In this document: positions 4,808-7,363 of the stretch, piece by piece
How positions within the stretch are numbered: position 1 is the stretch's first letter
Layout of the letters: each line of letters starts with the position of its first letter
Assembly: GCA_031261385.1 (NCBI GenBank)
Contig: JAISJS010000028.1
Location: 1-7,363 of the forward strand
DNA length: 7,363 nucleotides
From: Treponema sp.
GTDB taxonomy: Bacteria; Spirochaetota; Spirochaetia; Treponematales; Breznakiellaceae
Reading direction: 5' to 3'
The notes under the pieces: model-generated
Database searches by the model: none
What the model was told of the DNA's origin: nothing
What the model saw: the letters and a program-made list of their open reading frames with translations, nothing else
Position numbers and translations under genes: made by a program

Positions 4808-6627
4808 TGGCAGAAATTAAAACGGGAATAGAAATATCCCTGAAAGACAAGTTTTCCTCCGGCATGAAGGATGCCGCCGCGTCCGCTAAAAACTTTGGCG
4901 AAAAAGCGGTAAGCGCTGCCAATACCGCAAACAGGGCTTTTTCAGGCATCGGGGCGCAGATAGCGTCTCTCGGCGTTACCCTGGGCGCGGGGGCGCTTCT
5001 CAAGGCAAGCATCGATTACGAGGATAGGCTTGTACGCATAGGAACCAACGCCGGTATGTCGGCGCAGGAAACGAACCGGTTGCGGCGTGAGTTAATCGCA
5101 ATCGCGCAGGAAACGAAAATATCAAAGGACGAGATGACCGCCTACGCCGCGACGCTCGCCGACAATTCAATTGAATTTGAAACGATAAAAGAGAGCGCCC
5201 GTTTTGCCGCCCTTGCCGTTCAGGGCTTGGGACTAAGCGGCGCGGAAGCCGGGGAGTTATTCAGCGTTCTTCATTTGCGCGGCGCTGATGTTGATATTTT
5301 CAAAACGAAACTGAACAATCTTGCCGAAATAGACGACAGGCTTCAGGGCATGGGACTTGCGGAGTTTACGCGCTATATTCCCCAGCTTATGGAATTCAGC
5401 GATACCCCCATTGAAAATTTGGAGAGCCTGTACACGACAATTCTTACGCTTAACAAAGGAGCGAAAAATACAAAAGCAATTCAGCAGTATCAATCCGCAA
5501 TGCAGGATTTCGCCAACCCGGAAACGCGGGATGCCATGCGTAAATACTTAAACGGATTTGACACCAAGCAATACGGCAAACTAAAAGATTTTACCGTAAT
5601 AATGGACGCGCTTGTAGAAAAAGGGAATAAAATCGGCGATTTGGGTGACACCCATGACGCGGTTTCCGGCAGAGCGGAAGCAAATATGAAAACCATGAAG
5701 TCCGCTCTTAACGGACTGCAAAACGCGATAATGGCGCAGTCTGACAGCGCGCTCATAAAACCGCTAGAAACCGTAACGCGCCTATTAAATGAAAATCCCA
5801 AAGGACTGGAAATTGCAATAAAGGGCATCGGCGGCGCCCTTTTGCTTCTTACGGGAATGAAAGCATTTTCAACTGTTATCTCTTTTATAGGAAATATAAA
5901 ATCAATGAAAGCCGGAAACATCGGGGGCGGGCTTTCGGGCGGAGCGGGTATTCCTGTAACCGTTACAAACATGGGCGGCGCGGGAACTCTTTTGAACGGG
6001 ATGCCTGTTGACGGCAAGGGCAGCACGGCTTACAACACTGCCAGGAGCGCGTTTAGGAATATCGGCGGAGCGAAAGGCGCCATGAAAATCGGCGGGGGTG
6101 CGGCGTTAAGCGCGGCGCTTTTTGCCATGCCGGATATGATCAATGAATTAGACGGGATAAATCAAAACGAGGAATTAACGGAAAAAGAAAAAGGCAAAGC
6201 AAAGGGCGGCGCCGTAGGACAGGCTGTAGGGTCGATAGGCGGCGCGGCGGCCGGGGCTATCGCGGGTGCGGCGATAGGCTCTGTCGTGCCTGTAGTTGGA
6301 ACCGCACTCGGCGCTCTTGCGGGCGGGCTTATTGGATATTTTGGCGGCAAAACGGGGCGTTCAATCGGGGAAGCTATAGGAGAGGGGCTTGCCGATGACA
6401 AGCAGATTGTAAAAAACCAGCCGAATATGTATTCGATGGAACTGCAATCGGTGCCGCATCTTGCCGAAACAGCGCAGCCGGTAACATTTGACGGCCAAGC
6501 AATTATGGACGTGAACGTAAATCTGACCGGCGACCGGCCTACCGCATCTGTAGCCATTAGTAACAATACAACACCAGTCCGGTTTAACCCTGGCTCTGCT
6601 CCCCGGGCAAGGATGGTAAACCGATGA
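4807..6627 (+). CDS. Tail tape measure protein
   Basis: This 606-residue protein is the longest in the window and follows the chaperone gene, the standard place for the tape measure that sets tail length and is ejected ahead of DNA. Residues about 1-45 are charged and helical (GMKDAAASAKNFGEKAVSAA), followed by a hydrophobic stretch near 49-66. Residues about 67-320 are the TP901-like core: ASIDYEDRLVRIGTNAGMSA, then REELIAIAQETK-like helix (RRELIAIAQETKISKDEMTA) and LAVQGLGLSGAEAGELFSVL. A second hydrophobic segment lies at about 340-364. Residues about 466-525 are a Gly/Ala-rich glycine zipper (VGSIGGAAAGAIAGAAIGSV), often suggested to insert in or span membranes during ejection. The last 80 residues are beta-like and polar. 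At roughly 1.5 angstrom per residue it implies a tail near 90 nm, a rule-of-thumb estimate. The ATG shares its A with the TAA of the preceding frame; no clear ribosome site is present, so coupling to the frameshifted frame is likely. Confidence 0.9.
   Translation: MAEIKTGIEISLKDKFSSGMKDAAASAKNFGEKAVSAANTANRAFSGIGAQIASLGVTLGAGALLKASIDYEDRLVRIGTNAGMSAQETNRLRRELIAIAQETKISKDEMTAYAATLADNSIEFETIKESARFAALAVQGLGLSGAEAGELFSVLHLRGADVDIFKTKLNNLAEIDDRLQGMGLAEFTRYIPQLMEFSDTPIENLESLYTTILTLNKGAKNTKAIQQYQSAMQDFANPETRDAMRKYLNGFDTKQYGKLKDFTVIMDALVEKGNKIGDLGDTHDAVSGRAEANMKTMKSALNGLQNAIMAQSDSALIKPLETVTRLLNENPKGLEIAIKGIGGALLLLTGMKAFSTVISFIGNIKSMKAGNIGGGLSGGAGIPVTVTNMGGAGTLLNGMPVDGKGSTAYNTARSAFRNIGGAKGAMKIGGGAALSAALFAMPDMINELDGINQNEELTEKEKGKAKGGAVGQAVGSIGGAAAGAIAGAAIGSVVPVVGTALGALAGGLIGYFGGKTGRSIGEAIGEGLADDKQIVKNQPNMYSMELQSVPHLAETAQPVTFDGQAIMDVNVNLTGDRPTASVAISNNTTPVRFNPGSAPRARMVNR
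6609..6616 (+). promoter_or_regulatory. Ribosome binding site AAGGATGG for the gpN-like gene
   Basis: AAGGATGG lies 7 nt upstream of the ATG at 6624, inside the end of the tape measure gene. With the ATGA overlap it supports this start. Confidence 0.55.
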
Positions 6628-7355
6628 GCTTTGATCTAGCACTTCCCAGTCTTTACAAAGAAAAATGGCGTGAAGCATACCGTGCGGATGATGATGATAG
6701 TCCCCGCCTTTCCAGTTATCAGCCTCCTGAAGGATCGCCAATTCCTTTTATTTATGAAAATTTAGAATTCTCCGGCGGCCAGTCTAATGATACTGCCGAA
6801 TACCCATTTTTTGGGCTTTGGTCAAATGAACCGTTAAATCATAAAGTCCAGAGCATTACTGTTTACGGATTTTTGCGTGGAGAATATTACCTTCAACAGC
6901 GTGTTGCGTTTCTTTCCGCACTGATGATCCCAACTTCCGATGACAGCCCCGGGTTTTTTGATCATCCACTTTGGGGCCGTTTTAAGGTTGTTGTTGACGA
7001 TTACCGGATTTCAGAAGCGGCTGACGAGAATGGACAATGCAAAATATCGCTTACGTTAAAGCGGGCCGGCGTTTCACTTGATACCAGGGCGGCGGTACTG
7101 TCGCCGCAGGATTTTACCAAGCCTGAAGCTGTGGCACTCATTGCCGTAGAACAATTTGCCGCAGAAGAGGCCAATACCATGACGCTGCTTCAGGCGTTCG
7201 GATTTATTAAATGCCAGCTATTAAATATCCTTGGCAGAATTCAGGCGGCGGCTGGTGTATTGACTACCATGACCAATGAGGTCACCGGCATTGCAAATCT
7301 TATCGCACAGGGTGTGCAAACTCCGATATTGCTATTGGCCAGTCTGCGGAAATAG
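6624..7355 (+). CDS. N: DNA circularisation / baseplate hub protein, gpN-like (short form)
   Basis: The N-terminal domain (residues about 38-150) matches the DNA_circ_N family of Mu gpN: SPIPFIYENLEFSGGQSND, then TAEYPFFGLWSNEPL, the VQSITVYGFLRGEYYLQQR segment (75-93, the 'f.v.gy..G..Y..qRd.L' signature), HPLWGRFKVVVDDYRISE (114-131, 'HP..G...v.v..y...e') and CKISLTLKRAG. In Mu, N is a tail/baseplate-hub protein needed for injection and protection of ends; the 'circularisation' label comes from other family members. The remaining 90 residues are helical and hydrophobic in places (TLLQAFGFIKCQLLNILGRI). At 243 residues it is about half the length of Mu gpN (around 490), and it ends with two in-frame TAG codons in tandem (7353-7358). 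It could be a natural short form or a protein cut by a nonsense change; the downstream sequence is outside the window. The start overlaps the tape measure stop. Confidence 0.82.
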   Translation: MSFDLALPSLYKEKWREAYRADDDDSPRLSSYQPPEGSPIPFIYENLEFSGGQSNDTAEYPFFGLWSNEPLNHKVQSITVYGFLRGEYYLQQRVAFLSALMIPTSDDSPGFFDHPLWGRFKVVVDDYRISEAADENGQCKISLTLKRAGVSLDTRAAVLSPQDFTKPEAVALIAVEQFAAEEANTMTLLQAFGFIKCQLLNILGRIQAAAGVLTTMTNEVTGIANLIAQGVQTPILLLASLRK

Positions 7356-7363
7356 TAGGGAAG
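7356..7363 (+). other. Second in-frame TAG and probable ribosome site of the next gene
   Basis: After the gpN-like stop the sequence is TAGGGAAG, cut by the window end. It gives a tandem stop and an AGGGAAG purine run that resembles the stop-plus-ribosome-site junctions at 3931-3937 and 4301-4307, so another gene probably starts just beyond the edge. Confidence 0.4.

Noticed and set aside
5490..6026. Reverse-strand open frame opposite the tape measure gene
   Set aside because: Pro/Ser/Phe-rich translation typical of antisense of Gly/Ala/Lys codons, with no family similarity.

Overview
The window is a compact, fully forward-strand block of virion genes from a Mu-like myophage or Mu-like prophage (contractile tail). 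Every gene overlaps or nearly touches the next (ATGA, TAATG or a gap of about 10 nt). There is no internal promoter, terminator, tRNA, insertion sequence or CRISPR array, so it reads as the middle of one long late operon. No gene is host-derived, so the host is uncertain. Strong GGAGG-type ribosome sites and a Mu-type virion set fit a bacterial host of moderate GC; I cannot name a genus from this sequence.

Layout, left to right: the C-terminal half of the major capsid protein (Mu gpT family, 1-477, cut by the window edge); a Mu gp35-like protein with a FluMu-type domain at its C-terminus (489-1055); a Mu gp36/DUF1320 protein (1052-1492); a virion morphogenesis protein of the gpG/tail-completion family (1492-1944); a DUF1834/Mu gp37-like protein (1941-2495); the tail sheath gpL (2479-3933); the tail tube gpM (3944-4303); the tail assembly chaperone (4314-4682) with a -1 frame extension to 4807; the tape measure protein (4807-6627); and a short DNA-circularisation (gpN-like) protein (6624-7355). 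The last 8 nt look like a second stop codon and the ribosome site of the next gene.

The genes work together to finish heads, build the head-tail connection and assemble the tail: capsid shell, connector or completion proteins, sheath and tube, the chaperone pair that loads tube subunits on the tape measure, and a baseplate-hub or circularisation protein.

The most notable signal is a programmed -1 frameshift in the chaperone gene. The only open -1 frame entry lies between 4604 and 4682. It contains an A_CAA_AAG slip site (4607-4613), a 6-nt spacer, and a 16-bp stem (4620-4635 with 4666-4683) that closes over an inner hairpin and buries the zero-frame stop codon. I see no wholly unknown system here. 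Other points of interest are gene-order and domain-order differences from Mu, a half-length gpN ending in tandem TAG codons, and a sharp GC drop in the centre-left of the window.
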